Source: Amaricoccus macauensis (GTDB lineage: Bacteria > Pseudomonadota > Alphaproteobacteria > Rhodobacterales > Rhodobacteraceae). Taken from it: DNA of 64,000 nt. Made by a program: the position numbers and the translations under genes. The notes under the pieces are model-generated. The model was not told the origin of the DNA and did not search any database. It saw only the letters and a program-made list of their open reading frames with translations. Below are positions 44,640 through 54,873 of the stretch, piece by piece. Numbering within the stretch: position 1 is the stretch's first letter; every line of letters begins with the position of its first letter. The DNA is taken from contig NZ_JACHFM010000002.1 in the NCBI RefSeq assembly GCF_014201905.1, forward strand, positions 1 to 64,000, read 5' to 3'.

Positions 44640-45268
44640 GGGTCCCTCATCAAGGTCTCGCCGCCACCGGGGTAGGGTGCCCCTGCTCTGACGGGGGGTG
44701 GAAACCGCGCGGGAATTGCAAATGACGTCCAGAATGGCACTTTTATGGGGTGAAATGGCCGTAGAGATCACTTCTCGGTTGAATTTCACTCAGTTGATAC
44801 TGGTGTCATTGTCGGTGGGACTGCTTCAAATCTTGCCGTCATACTGCAGGAGGGGGCCTTTAATCGGTTTGAAGTTGGTGTAAGGTCACCAAGGTTTCGC
44901 GCGCCGACTTGCGCGACCGGTTCTTGGAAAAAGTAACGATAATAATGACTTAATTTGGAGCCGGTGCGCCTTCTCCATTCGGCCTTTGCCTCTTCCCAAG
45001 GCGTGGCGGTCGGACGGAGTTCAGGCGGATGAAGTCGGAAGAGGGAGTCTGTAGCTCCCGCAGGGGGAGAGCTCTGGTGGCATTGGGCCATATGTGATCG
45101 CTGATGGGACGGCTCTGTTCCGCTGTCTCACCCGATCCGTACAACCGGAGTGCAGCTTCACCGCGGAGACTTGACAGACTGGGCAGCAAAAGAAGGTGGA
45201 TGGTTCCATGATAACCTTGGAAAGGATCTGGAACCGGAAGGCGCTGGGGCTAGGAGACGGATCATCCA

Positions 45269-45628
45269 ATGATCAATGAAACGATGTCATCGGAGACAGA
45301 TAGCCTGGAAGAGGCTCCCGATGGCTACAAGTTGTACAATCTGACGGGGGACGACGGTGTCACGATCCAGTTTTACGGAGCTCATCTTGGCGGGGTCAGT
45401 ACCAAGAGAGTAAATTCCTATTTCTGGTTCGAAGCTGACGCTTATCGCACGCGGGGTGGGCTATGGGTGATCTCGGAGCGCTCGGTGACGCTGATCGACG
45501 GACAGGTGGACCGATCATCGGTGCACGTGTTCCAGAATGATCGACAGATGATGAAGAAGCTGGCCGGGAAGCGGAGCTTCTTCAAGCTCTGGAAAAAGAT
45601 CGGGCTCACGACGATCTTCATCGACTGA
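45269..45628 (+). CDS. Small hypothetical protein
   Basis: 119 residues with a natural composition: acidic start (SSETDSLEEAPDG), a beta-like middle (GVTIQFYGAHLGGV, SYFWFEADAYRTRGGLWVIS) and a basic C-terminus (MMKKLAGKRSFFKLWKKIG). AGGAGACGG lies about a dozen bases before the ATG. No family is recognised. It stands alone in the gene-poor stretch; 45629-46488 after it shows no supportable gene. Confidence 0.5.
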   Translation: MINETMSSETDSLEEAPDGYKLYNLTGDDGVTIQFYGAHLGGVSTKRVNSYFWFEADAYRTRGGLWVISERSVTLIDGQVDRSSVHVFQNDRQMMKKLAGKRSFFKLWKKIGLTTIFID

Positions 45629-46488
45629 TGTCGGCCCGGCGACGAGCCGACCGGATACGCGGGCGCGAGATCCGGGAGCGCGCAACCGCGAGGGTGGTCG
45701 GAGCGTTTCCTTCACGCGTTTCGCAGCAGTACGCTCAGTGCCGGCCCCGCATCTTTTCTGGTCTGGCAGCTGACGTCGAAAGTTCTGAGCTGGACCCTTT
45801 CGCTCGACGAAGCGCTCACATGCAGATCTTTCGCGCGTAGCGAAAACTCTATTGCGCAAGTCACGACTGACATGTGACAAGTGGAATCAAGGGCAGAAGG
45901 AGTAGCATCTCAGTCTGCGCTGCAGGAGTGTTGGCGGGCGAAGGGGGGTTCGCGCGTGGTCTTTGAATATTTATCTTTAGCGCCGTTGCCGGCGATTGCT
46001 GGTCCGATGGCCTGGTGCGCGAGAGTACAGTGTGCCGGACGATGGTCCAGACGAGAGTTCTTCCCGAGGGCCGCCACTTGGCGTGACGGAAAACGCAGAC
46101 ATGTCCCTTTCTCGCGACCGGCCGCGGTTGCTGCCGGTGATTGGCGGCATGCGTCGCCGGCGACAGATCGGGGCTGACGTTCGGTCATCCCGTATCGGGT
46201 CGGAGCACCGCTGCCTGCGGCATCGTGGGCAAAGCGGCCGGCGGCGACAGGGTCAGTGATAAGTGATATATTATGGCGGTAGCCACTTCTCCGGGGTCAT
46301 GCGGTCCCGGGAGATGCTCCGAGCGAGTGGATGATTGATCCTTCATCAATGAAGCTCAATCGCACGGAGGGGTCCGGAGTGGGTGCAGCGCATGCGACGT
46401 GAACATCGCCTGAAGGCGCCTCTATCGCAGCGAGGATCTCGGACTGCCCAGGCCGTGGCGGAGGAGGTCCCGGCGGAAGGATTGAACC

Positions 46489-46911
46489 ATGCAACTCGGC
46501 CCCAATCAGATCCGTTGGCTGGAGGCGCTTGAGAGGGGGGGCTACCGTCAGGGGTCCGGAAACCTCTGCATCATCGAAGACGACGGGTCTCGCTGCTATT
46601 GCTGTCTCGGGGTCGGGGCACAGCTGTTCTGTCCGGGGCAGGGCGAGGAGGCCGCTCAGGGTGTGAAGCGTGTGCTGTCCTATGACGACGACGCGGTCGC
46701 GGCCCCGGCCGGCCTGATGGCCGCGCTGGCATTCCACGACAAGTTCGGGCGCATCGACCGCGACTTCGCGAAGGCCGAGGAGCGCCAGGCCGTGGACGAC
46801 GTCCTCGTGGCGACGTCGCTCTCGGAACTGAACGACCAGCTCTGGAGCTTCGAGGACATTGCGGCCTTCGCGCGCCGATATCCGCATCTGGTCTTCAGCG
46901 AACCGAGATAG
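46489..46911 (+). CDS. Phage/plasmid-type small protein with CYCCLGV motif
   Basis: 140 residues; GGAAGGA lies about ten bases before the ATG. The start, LGPNQIRWLEALERGGYRQG, followed by GNLCIIEDDGSRCYCCLGVGAQL, resembles phage and plasmid proteins that open with W..AL.sG.Y.QG and carry CCLGV.C. The cysteines suggest metal binding. Function unknown. Its presence supports a mobile-element origin for the 42-48 kb region. Confidence 0.6.
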   Translation: MQLGPNQIRWLEALERGGYRQGSGNLCIIEDDGSRCYCCLGVGAQLFCPGQGEEAAQGVKRVLSYDDDAVAAPAGLMAALAFHDKFGRIDRDFAKAEERQAVDDVLVATSLSELNDQLWSFEDIAAFARRYPHLVFSEPR

Positions 46912-47148
46912 CGCGAGGCGACTGGAGCGTGTCTCTCAAGGTCCCATTTTCAGGTCAGGTTCGATTCAAGAACTCGCGCATGATCCGATGAGCAGCGGCG
47001 GCCCTGCAACGCGTGATTGCCCGGTCGCTTCGCTCCCAGCGCGCAGCACGCCGGGACCCATTGATGGACGGCGCTGCATCTGGCGGCCGTTCGCGAATGC
47101 CGGGCCAAGGGGAGTGATCTTCGCAGGGGGGAAGCAGGGGCCCCGGCG

Positions 47149-47676
47149 ATGCTGATCGACCCCGAGTGGTGCGAGCCCGGTGCAAGGCTGGTGCTGCTGG
47201 ACGATCCTGCTCTCGACGGCATGGAGCGGCACGAGCTGGGGGTCTGGCGTTCGCGAAGCCTGAACCCGCACCTCTTTCTGCCGAGCGGCCTCTACACGGA
47301 GCCTGAGGGCTTCAGCAAGAACCAGGGTACCATCAGGGAGATGGCCGGCCGGCCCATGTGCGAGGATGTCGACTTCGGCTGGGTGCCCGCGCCCATGGCC
47401 CACAGCTACGGCAGCTGGAGTCCCACGGCCCCATATGCCTTCGGCGTCTGCGACACGTGGCAGCAGGTGCTCGAGGCGACGCGCATTGCCGAACGGCCAG
47501 GGGCCTACTTCCTGCACGTGGCACCAATGCAGCGCACCGATCAGCCCCCGATCGGTGGTTGGCGCTGGCTGACCTGGGGACCCTACATCGGCACCCGCGA
47601 GCCTCGGGGCCAATACCTCTACGACGAGCCGGAAATCGAGGAAGTCCTGGTCTTCACGATTTTCAGGCGGAGCTGA
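47149..47676 (+). CDS. Hypothetical protein
   Basis: 175 residues, well-behaved composition, rich in Trp and Pro (GWVPAPMAHSYGSWSPTAPY, GGWRWLTWGPYIG). No signal peptide or membrane segment, and no family recognised. It lies 27 bases ahead of a possible 45-codon gene and then another small gene, so these may form a short operon. Its neighbour upstream is the CCLGV protein, 237 bases away. Confidence 0.5.
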   Translation: MLIDPEWCEPGARLVLLDDPALDGMERHELGVWRSRSLNPHLFLPSGLYTEPEGFSKNQGTIREMAGRPMCEDVDFGWVPAPMAHSYGSWSPTAPYAFGVCDTWQQVLEATRIAERPGAYFLHVAPMQRTDQPPIGGWRWLTWGPYIGTREPRGQYLYDEPEIEEVLVFTIFRRS

Positions 47677-47702
47677 CCATCCCGAAACAGAGGAGACACA
47701 TC

Positions 47703-47840
47703 ATGGCCACGCGAAGCGCGAGGCTCACCCCATTCAAGGCGCCGGGCCGGTCCACGCCATTGGGAATTGCGATGGCCTGCGCCGCAGGCGTCGACGACGC
47801 GAGCTCCGGAGACGTGAGGAGCTGCGAATGCACAAACTGA
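47703..47840 (+). CDS. Possible 45-residue protein
   Basis: The frame starts MATRSARLTPFKAPG and ends SCECTN. GAGGAG stands seven bases before the ATG, a better site than most genes here. The stop overlaps the start of the next gene by 13 bases, as expected for a coupled leader or small protein. There is no family match, so it could equally be a leader peptide. Confidence 0.4.
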   Translation: MATRSARLTPFKAPGRSTPLGIAMACAAGVDDASSGDVRSCECTN

Positions 47841-48073
47841 CCGTCGTGGTGCGTGAGTTGATGGCGCGAGACGAGGCGGGCGATCCCTGCGTGCCGTGGC
47901 CACACCCGCTGATCTACGAGATCGAGGTGAGGGATACTGACGCAAGGACAATCACGAAGCGGGTGCGCATCGAGCGAGAGCTGGACCTCGAGATGCCGCT
48001 CGAGTCCGACGACCTCGAACTCCTCTTTGCTTTTGAGGGACACATCCGCCCGCTCCGCGACTGGCGGTACTGA
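47828..48073 (+). CDS. Small hypothetical protein
   Basis: 81 residues with a good ribosome binding site (GAGGAG) and natural composition: MHKLTVVVRELMARDEAGD, then alternating acidic/basic beta-like strands and LLFAFEGHIRPLRDW. No family recognised. Last gene of the small orphan group; 48074-48376 after it holds only a repeated ACGTCAGGACC near 48285-48315. Confidence 0.5.
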   Translation: MHKLTVVVRELMARDEAGDPCVPWPHPLIYEIEVRDTDARTITKRVRIERELDLEMPLESDDLELLFAFEGHIRPLRDWRY

Positions 48074-48376
48074 CGCGGCCGGGGGAGCCGGTGCAGCGCG
48101 CACATCGGCGCCGAGGACTCGGTCGCAGGGGCGACGGGAGTGGCGACGCGGCCCGGGATCACGGCGGCGCGCGCGGCGAGGCGGCTGCCATTGCCAGCCG
48201 GGTCGCCCCGTGGCCGCCGGCGTCACCAATGCCCGGAAGGCTGATTCGCCCTGCAGCATGTCGTTCCCGGCGCCGTCGTCCGGAACGTCAGGACCGGTGC
48301 CAGGACGTCAGGACCAGCGGCCGTGCCGCTCGAGTCCCGGCCTCGTCTGACGTGGCATCCGATGGTCGTCGCGGCG

Positions 48377-48664
48377 CTACTCGGCCGCCACCTGCATCGG
48401 CGTGCGGGCGTTGGCGAGGTGGATCAGGCAGGTGCAGCGCAGGAGCGAGGTGAAGTTGGGCGCCTCGCCGTGGATCAGCAGGACTTCCTCGTGCAGCTTC
48501 GAGATGAAAGCGGGGGTCGTGTAGCCCTCACCCTCGGCGATGCCATCGAGAATCTGCCAGAACGCCGCTTCGAGGCGGATGCTCGTGCTCTGGCCGTTGA
48601 GGCGCAGCCGGCGCGTCTCCGGCTCGTACCCGGACGGTTCCTGGCTGGCGAAGATGTGGCACAT
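48377..48664 (-). CDS. Ribbon-helix-helix domain protein
   Basis: 95 residues from ATG 48664. After MCHIFASQEP comes RRLRLNGQSTSIRLEAAFWQILDGIAEGEG, the RHH_4-type ribbon-helix-helix (TSIRLE... strand, then helix), and a second helix LLRCTCLIHLANA. Proteins of this kind are short DNA-binding regulators widespread in alphaproteobacteria. It is divergent from the ETF-QO gene, which it might regulate, though no operator is evident. Confidence 0.78.
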   Translation of the reverse strand: MCHIFASQEPSGYEPETRRLRLNGQSTSIRLEAAFWQILDGIAEGEGYTTPAFISKLHEEVLLIHGEAPNFTSLLRCTCLIHLANARTPMQVAAE

Positions 48665-48829
48665 GCCCGTAGCCTCCGGTTCGCTCGCTGCCCCCACAGG
48701 GTACCGAAGCGTTTCGCCTGTGCAAGTCATAGGAAGGTCGGGACAGGCCCCCGCGTCGATTGACCGCGCCGCCCGCGCCGGGCTACCTACCGGTGCCGCG
48801 CGAGTACGGGGGTAGCAGAGGTGGGAGCA

Positions 48830-50485
48830 ATGGCCGAGATCGAACGGGAGTCGATGGACTACGACGTCGTCATCGTGGGCGGCGGCCCGGCCGGGCTCTC
48901 GGCGGCGATCCGGCTGAAGCAGCTCGACCCGGATCTCTCGGTTGTCCTGCTCGAGAAGGGCTCCGAGATCGGGGCGCACATCCTCTCGGGCGCCGTGCTT
49001 GATCCCTCGGGTCTCGACGCGCTCCTGCCCGACTGGCGCGAGCGTGGCGCGCCGGTAACCACGGCGGTGACGGACGACCGCTTCTATCTGCTCGGGCCGT
49101 CGGGAGAGATCCGCATTCCGAACTGGCCGATGCCAAAGCTCATGTCGAACCACGGCAACTACATCGTCTCCATGGCGAACGTCTGCCGCTGGATGGCCGG
49201 CATCGCCGAGGAGATGGGCGTCGAGATCTTCCCGGGCATGGCCGCGTCACAGCTCGTGGTGGAAGACGGCGTGCTGAAGGGCGTCGTCGCCGGCGAGTTC
49301 GGTCTCGACAAGGATCGCCAGCCCGGCCCGAACTACGAGCCGGGCATGGAGCTCCGCGGCAAGTACGTGCTGATCGCCGAAGGCGTGCGGGGCTCGCTCG
49401 CCAAGCAGGCGATCGCCCGCTGGGGTCTCTCGGAGGGCCGCGACCCGCAGAAATTCGGCCTTGGCATGAAGGAGATCTGGGAGGTGCGCCCTGAGGTTCA
49501 CCATCTCGGGCGCGTGGTGCACACCATGGGCTGGCCGCTCGGTTCGAACGCTGGTGGCGGCTCGTTCATGTACCACGCGGAGGGCAACCAGATCGCCCTC
49601 GGCTTCGTCGTGCACCTGAACTACGCCAATCCGTGGCTCTATCCCTACATGGAGTTCCAGCGCTTCAAGCATCACCCGCTGATCGCCGAGGTTCTGAAGG
49701 GCGGCAAGCGCGTGGCCTATGGCGCGCGGGCGATCAGCGAAGGCGGCTGGCAGTCGGTGCCGAAGCTCGCCTTCCCGGGCGGGGCGCTGCTCGGTTGCTC
49801 CGCGGGCTTCGTCAACGTGCCGCGCATCAAGGGCAACCACAACGCGATGCTGTCGGGCAAGGCCGCGGCAGAGGCGGTGCAGGCAGCGATCGCCGCCGGG
49901 CGCGAGGGCGACGAACTCGTGGCCTACGCCGATGCCATAGCCACCGGCCCGATCGCTGCCGACCTGAAGCCGGTCAGGAACGTCAAGCCGCTCTGGTCGC
50001 GCTACGGCCTCACGGCATCGCTGGCGCTCGGCGGTCTCGACATGTGGGCGAACAGCCTTCTCGGCAACCGCTCGCCGTTCGGCACGCTCAGCCACGGCAA
50101 GACCGACGCCGCCGCGACCGGCAAGGCCAAGGATTTCAAGCCGATCGACTACCCCCGGCCTGATGGCGTCCTGTCGTTCGACCGGCTGACCAACGTCGCC
50201 TTCTCGTTCACCAATCACGACGAGAGCCAGCCCGCGCACCTGACCCTGAAGGATCCTTCGATCCCGATCGGCGTCAACCTGCCCGAGTATGCCGAGCCCG
50301 CGCAGCGCTACTGTCCGGCCGGGGTCTACGAGGTGCTCCGCGACGAGGACGGCTCGAACCCGCGCTTCCAGATCAACTTTCAGAACTGCGTCCACTGCAA
50401 GACCTGCGACATCAAGGATCCAAGTCAGAACATCGACTGGGTGACGCCGCAGGGCGGGGACGGACCGAACTACCCGAACATGTGA
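48830..50485 (+). CDS. Electron-transfer flavoprotein-ubiquinone oxidoreductase (ETF-QO)
   Basis: 551 residues from ATG 48830 (GAGG eight bases upstream; a GTG at 48821 is the alternative). FAD-binding DYDVVIVGGGPAGLSAAIRL at the start, ubiquinone-binding and membrane-surface region in the middle (GGGSFMYHAEGNQIALGF), and a C-terminal 4Fe-4S cluster CVHCKTCDIKDP near the end. It passes electrons from ETF, reduced by acyl-CoA and amino-acid dehydrogenases, to ubiquinone at the inner membrane. Length and motifs are complete. Confidence 0.95.
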   Translation: MAEIERESMDYDVVIVGGGPAGLSAAIRLKQLDPDLSVVLLEKGSEIGAHILSGAVLDPSGLDALLPDWRERGAPVTTAVTDDRFYLLGPSGEIRIPNWPMPKLMSNHGNYIVSMANVCRWMAGIAEEMGVEIFPGMAASQLVVEDGVLKGVVAGEFGLDKDRQPGPNYEPGMELRGKYVLIAEGVRGSLAKQAIARWGLSEGRDPQKFGLGMKEIWEVRPEVHHLGRVVHTMGWPLGSNAGGGSFMYHAEGNQIALGFVVHLNYANPWLYPYMEFQRFKHHPLIAEVLKGGKRVAYGARAISEGGWQSVPKLAFPGGALLGCSAGFVNVPRIKGNHNAMLSGKAAAEAVQAAIAAGREGDELVAYADAIATGPIAADLKPVRNVKPLWSRYGLTASLALGGLDMWANSLLGNRSPFGTLSHGKTDAAATGKAKDFKPIDYPRPDGVLSFDRLTNVAFSFTNHDESQPAHLTLKDPSIPIGVNLPEYAEPAQRYCPAGVYEVLRDEDGSNPRFQINFQNCVHCKTCDIKDPSQNIDWVTPQGGDGPNYPNM

Positions 50486-50621
50486 TCGCTCGGGCAGGAC
50501 AAGTCGGGCCGGCTGGAGAAAGTGTGACTGGCGGAGTGCCGCTGCGGTCGGTTTGCGCAATTGAATCCACCGAGTCGCCGGAATAGGGTCTGCCGATCCT
50601 CGTTCCCGGAGAGCTCGCCTC

Positions 50622-52343
50622 GTGCCGATCCAGCTACCCACTCTCGCCCGTCGCCTCGCGCTGGCATCGCTCCTCGGTGTGGCGCTCGGCGCCACCCTCG
50701 GCGCGGCCGCGATCCCTGCGCGGGCCGAGGGCGTCTCGGGCGCCTATCTCGCGGCGATGCAGGCCGACTTCCGCAACGACTACACCGAGGCAGCCGCGTA
50801 CTACGACGAGGCACTGGCCCTTGATCCCACGAACCTGAGGCTCCTCACGAACGCGACGGTGGCCCGCGTGGCGATGGGCGACTTCAAGGTGGCCGGCGGG
50901 CTCGCCGACCGGCTGGAAGCGGCGGATCCGAACAACCAGGTGGCGACGCTCGTCCGCCTCGGCGACCGCATCGCCGCCGACGACTTCGATGCCGCCGAGG
51001 CGATCCTCACCGCGGCCGGCGAGACGGTGAACCCGCTTCTCGGCGGACTGCTCGCAGGCTGGATCGAGGTCGGCCGCGAAGATTTCCCCGCCGCGCAGGC
51101 GAAGTTCGACGCGCTGCAGGGCAACGAGGCGCTGCTCGCCTATGGCCAGTATCACAAGGCCCTCGCCCTCGCGCTGGCCGGCGATTTCGTGTCCGCCGAG
51201 GCGCTGATGGCCGGCGGCGACAAGGGGCCGCTGCATCTGAACCGCTCGGCGGTCGTCGCCCATGCCCAGATCCTCGCCCAGCTCGGTCGCGAGAAGGACG
51301 CCGCGGCGATGATCGACGCCGCCATGTCCGAAGGCCAGCCCGATGCGCCGCTCCTCGACCTGCGCAACCGCCTTGCCGACGGCGAGGAGGTGCCCTTCGA
51401 TCAGGTGACCAGTGCCCGGGACGGCGCGGCGGAGGTCTTTCTCACCCTTGCCGACGCGCTGAACGCCCCCGACACCCAGCGTGTCGCGCTGGTCCACTCG
51501 CGCCTCGCCCAGGAGATCCGCCCGGACCTCGTGGAGGCGCACCTGCTCTCGGCACAGGTCCTCGAGGATGAGGACCAGTTCGCGCTCGCGACCGAGGCGC
51601 TGGCGAGTGTTCCCGAGACCTCACCCTGGTACGTCACCACCCAGATCCGCCGGGCGGCCACGCAGCGAGCGGCCGGCGACCCGGATGCCGGCATCGCCAC
51701 GCTCGAAGCGCTCGCCAAGGGCCACGGTGACATGATCGAGGTCGAAAGCGCCCTCGGTGACGCCCTGCGCGCCGAGGAGAAATTCGCCGAGGCGGCTGAG
51801 GCCTACACCAGGGCGATCGTGCTCGCCGGCAAGCCGCGTCCTGCGCACTGGGTGCTCTTCTACACCCGCGGCATCTCCTACGAGCGGGCCGGCGACTGGC
51901 CGAAGGCCGAGGCCGATTTCCGCGAGGCACTGCGGCTCGAACCCGATCAGCCGCTGGTCCTGAACTACCTCGGCTACTCCCTCGTCGAGAAGCACGAGAG
52001 CCTTGATGAGGCGCTTGGCATGATCGAGAAGGCCGCGAAGGATCAGCCGAACGACGGCTACATCACCGACTCCCTCGGCTGGGTGCTTTACCGCCTCGGC
52101 CGCTACCAGGATGCCGTGGCACCGATGCTGCGCGCGGTCGAGCTGACACCGGACGATGCGGTGATCAACGACCATCTCGGCGACGTGCTCTGGAAGGTCG
52201 GCCGCAAGCGCGAGGCCGAGTTCCAGTGGCGCCGGGCGCTCTCGTTCGGCCCGGCCGACGATCTCGACATGGACCGCATCCGCAAGAAGCTCGCGGAAGG
52301 TCTCGACAAGGTGCTGGCCGCCGAGCCCGCCAGGGACGGCTGA
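50622..52343 (+). CDS. Secreted or membrane-associated TPR-repeat protein
   Basis: 573 residues from GTG with GGAG upstream. An N-terminal signal peptide (about 10-36, ALASLLGVALGATLGAAA) is followed by TPR repeats through most of the length, for example YTEAAAYYDEALALDPTNLRL and WPKAEADFREALRLEPDQPLV. It matches the long periplasmic TPR proteins found next to ispE in many alphaproteobacteria. A scaffold role in envelope assembly is likely; the partner is unknown. Confidence 0.8.
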   Translation: MPIQLPTLARRLALASLLGVALGATLGAAAIPARAEGVSGAYLAAMQADFRNDYTEAAAYYDEALALDPTNLRLLTNATVARVAMGDFKVAGGLADRLEAADPNNQVATLVRLGDRIAADDFDAAEAILTAAGETVNPLLGGLLAGWIEVGREDFPAAQAKFDALQGNEALLAYGQYHKALALALAGDFVSAEALMAGGDKGPLHLNRSAVVAHAQILAQLGREKDAAAMIDAAMSEGQPDAPLLDLRNRLADGEEVPFDQVTSARDGAAEVFLTLADALNAPDTQRVALVHSRLAQEIRPDLVEAHLLSAQVLEDEDQFALATEALASVPETSPWYVTTQIRRAATQRAAGDPDAGIATLEALAKGHGDMIEVESALGDALRAEEKFAEAAEAYTRAIVLAGKPRPAHWVLFYTRGISYERAGDWPKAEADFREALRLEPDQPLVLNYLGYSLVEKHESLDEALGMIEKAAKDQPNDGYITDSLGWVLYRLGRYQDAVAPMLRAVELTPDDAVINDHLGDVLWKVGRKREAEFQWRRALSFGPADDLDMDRIRKKLAEGLDKVLAAEPARDG

Positions 52344-52418
52344 GCGAGCGGCCGCCGATCCCCGATTTCCTGCCCCCGGCCCGGCGTCCCGCCGCGCATC
52401 GACAACGGCCCCTGCCTG

Positions 52419-53273
52419 ATGACCTCCGAACTCGCCCGCGCCAAGGTCAACCTTGCGCTCCACGTCACCGGCCGCCGCGCCGACGGCTACCACCTGCTCG
52501 ACAGCATCGTCGTCTTTCCCGAACTCGGCGACCACCTCGAGGCCGAGCCGGCGCGTGGTCTCTCCCTGACGATCGACGGCCCCTTCGGGCGTGACCTCGA
52601 CGCGGGCCCGTCGAACCTCGTCATGCGCGCCGCCGCGCTCTTCGGGGCGGGGCAGGGCGCGGCCCTCAGGCTCACGAAGTCCCTGCCGATCGCGAGTGGC
52701 ATCGGTGGCGGCTCGGCCGACGCGGCCGCCGCGCTGCGGCTTCTCGCGCGGCTCTGGGGTGTCTCGCTGCCGTCCGCCGCCGCGGTGCTCGGGATTGGTG
52801 CCGACCTGCCCGTCTGCCTCGTGGGTGAAAGTTGCCGGATGCAGGGGATCGGCGAGGCGCTGACCCCCTTCGCGCTCCCGTCCTTCGCCATCGTCCTCGT
52901 GAACCCCGGTGTCCCGGTCCCGACCGGCGCGGTCTTCTCCGGCCTCGCCTCCCGCGACAATGAGGGCCTTGGCGAGTTGCCGCGCGCGCCGGACGCGGAC
53001 ACGCTCTTCGACTGGCTCGCCCGCCAGCGCAACGATCTCGAAGCCCCCGCCGTCGCCATCGCCCCGCCGATCGGCCGCACCCTCGCCGCCCTGTCGGCGC
53101 AGGCCGGATGCCGCCTCGCCCGCATGTCGGGCTCCGGCGCCACCTGCTTCGGCCTCTTCGCCACTCTACCCGCGGCGCTGGCCGCGGCCGATACGTTGCG
53201 CGCCGCCGAACCCGAGTGGTGGATCGCCGCCGCTCCGGCTGGCGGGGACGGCGCGGCACGCTCCCGAGTTTAA
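52419..53273 (+). CDS. ispE: IspE, 4-diphosphocytidyl-2-C-methyl-D-erythritol kinase
   Basis: 284 residues. GHMP-kinase fold with N-terminal [24 protein letters not shown] and the glycine-rich ATP loop [18 protein letters not shown] at about 90-107. The C-terminal motif reads [14 protein letters not shown]. It phosphorylates CDP-methylerythritol in the non-mevalonate isoprenoid pathway. Essential housekeeping gene, downstream of the TPR gene. Confidence 0.95.
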   Translation: MTSELARAKVNLALHVTGRRADGYHLLDSIVVFPELGDHLEAEPARGLSLTIDGPFGRDLDAGPSNLVMRAAALFGAGQGAALRLTKSLPIASGIGGGSADAAAALRLLARLWGVSLPSAAAVLGIGADLPVCLVGESCRMQGIGEALTPFALPSFAIVLVNPGVPVPTGAVFSGLASRDNEGLGELPRAPDADTLFDWLARQRNDLEAPAVAIAPPIGRTLAALSAQAGCRLARMSGSGATCFGLFATLPAALAAADTLRAAEPEWWIAAAPAGGDGAARSRV

Positions 53274-53361
53274 GCCCACGTTAACCGCCGTGCGCAAACC
53301 TTCGGCGGATGATGCATATTCGACTTGAAATGTTCTCGTTTTGCCCTCATTTTGACGGAGT

Positions 53362-53376
53362 GAACAAGCCGTGAAC
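53362..53376 (+). promoter_or_regulatory. LexA (SOS) box of recA
   Basis: GAACAAGCCGTGAAC fits exactly the alphaproteobacterial SOS box GAAC-N7-GAAC. It lies 52 bases before the chosen recA ATG. A likely promoter just upstream has TTGAAA (53325-53330) and TCATTT about 16 bases later, so LexA bound here would cover the transcription start. Confidence 0.8.
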
Positions 53377-53428
53377 GACGCGCGTGATTGCCGCCCTCCG
53401 GCAACTGTGGAATAAGGGCTCCGAAACG

Positions 53429-54490
53429 ATGAACTCCGTTGTGGACTTTTCCGAGAGACGCGGCATGGACAAGCAGAAGGCGCTCGAATCCGCACTGGCG
53501 CAGATCGAGCGCAGCTTCGGCAAGGGCTCGATCATGCGGCTCGGCTCGACGCCGGCCCTCGACATCGAGGCAATTTCGACCGGCTCGATCGGGCTCGACA
53601 TCGCGCTCGGCATCGGCGGCCTGCCGAAGGGCCGGATCATCGAGATCTACGGGCCGGAAAGCTCGGGCAAAACCACGCTCGCGCTCCATGTCATCTCCGA
53701 AGAGCAGAAGAAGGGCGGCGTCTGCGCCTTCGTCGATGCCGAGCACGCGCTCGATCCGGTCTATGCGAAGAAGGTCGGCGTCAACATCGACGAGCTTCTG
53801 ATCTCGCAGCCCGACACCGGCGAGCAGGCGCTCGAGATCACCGAGACGCTGGTGCGCTCCGGCGCGGTTTCTGTCGTTGTCGTCGACTCGGTCGCGGCGC
53901 TGACGCCGAAGTCCGAGCTCGAGGGCGAGATGGGCGACGCCCAGGTTGGCGCGCAGGCTCGCCTGATGTCTCAGGCGATGCGCAAGCTCACCTCCGCCAT
54001 CAGCCGTTCGAACTGCATGGTGATCTTCATCAACCAGATCCGCATGAAGATCGGCGTGATGTTCGGCTCGCCCGAGACCACCTCCGGCGGCAACGCCCTG
54101 AAGTTCTACGCCTCCGTCCGCCTCGACATCCGTCGCATCGGCGCAATCAAGGATCGCGACGAGGTCGTCGGCAACTCCACACGCGTCAAGGTCGTGAAGA
54201 ACAAGGTCGCGCCGCCGTTCAAGCAGGTCGAGTTCGATATCATGTACGGCGAGGGCATCTCCAAGCGTGGCGAGCTCATTGACCTCGGCGTCAAGGCTGG
54301 TGTCGTCGAGAAGTCGGGTGCGTGGTATTCCTTCGCCGATCAGCGGATCGGACAGGGCCGTGAGAACGCCAAGAACTTCCTCAGGGAAAACCCCGACATC
54401 GCATGGTCGATCGAGGACAAGATCCGCGCCGCGCATGGTCTTGACTTCGCCATGTCCGGCGAGGAGACCGCCGACGTTCTGGACGACTGA
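53429..54490 (+). CDS. recA: RecA recombinase
   Basis: 353 residues from ATG 53429; an in-frame GTG at 53384 would give a non-homologous lead. Walker A GPESSGKT (75-82), [10 protein letters not shown] (Walker B), loop L2 region with [27 protein letters not shown] read in parts, and the acidic C-terminal end DVLDD. It coats single-stranded DNA, catalyses strand exchange and triggers LexA self-cleavage. Controlled by the LexA box above. The 383 bases after it show no gene. Confidence 0.97.
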   Translation: MNSVVDFSERRGMDKQKALESALAQIERSFGKGSIMRLGSTPALDIEAISTGSIGLDIALGIGGLPKGRIIEIYGPESSGKTTLALHVISEEQKKGGVCAFVDAEHALDPVYAKKVGVNIDELLISQPDTGEQALEITETLVRSGAVSVVVVDSVAALTPKSELEGEMGDAQVGAQARLMSQAMRKLTSAISRSNCMVIFINQIRMKIGVMFGSPETTSGGNALKFYASVRLDIRRIGAIKDRDEVVGNSTRVKVVKNKVAPPFKQVEFDIMYGEGISKRGELIDLGVKAGVVEKSGAWYSFADQRIGQGRENAKNFLRENPDIAWSIEDKIRAAHGLDFAMSGEETADVLDD

Positions 54491-54873
54491 CGAGAGTCTG
54501 AGGTTGCCGCGGCCGGCCCTGCCGGCCCGGCGTTCGGGTTCCTCCCGATGCCAGGCAACGCGCTCTACCCGCTGAGGGCCGAATTCGCCCACGGCTATGG
54601 TTCTGTCCGATTCTGCTCGCGCGTCTTCCTGCGGACCTGGGCTCTGGCTGCCGGCGCTGGCTGCCGCTGGCGGCACGATCTCCGTTGACGCCTTGTGCTG
54701 GTTCCGTTGATGCTCGCGCGTCCCTCGGCTGCGTCAGGAGGCATGCGGGCCGGGAAGCGTCAGCGCAGGGGCCGTGCGTGGGCTGAATCCGCCCCGGCCG
54801 TTGCTATCTTGCGCTGCAGCGGATAAGGGGCGCGGTGACGGGCGACCGACCCGACCACCATCCAGGCCCTCCA

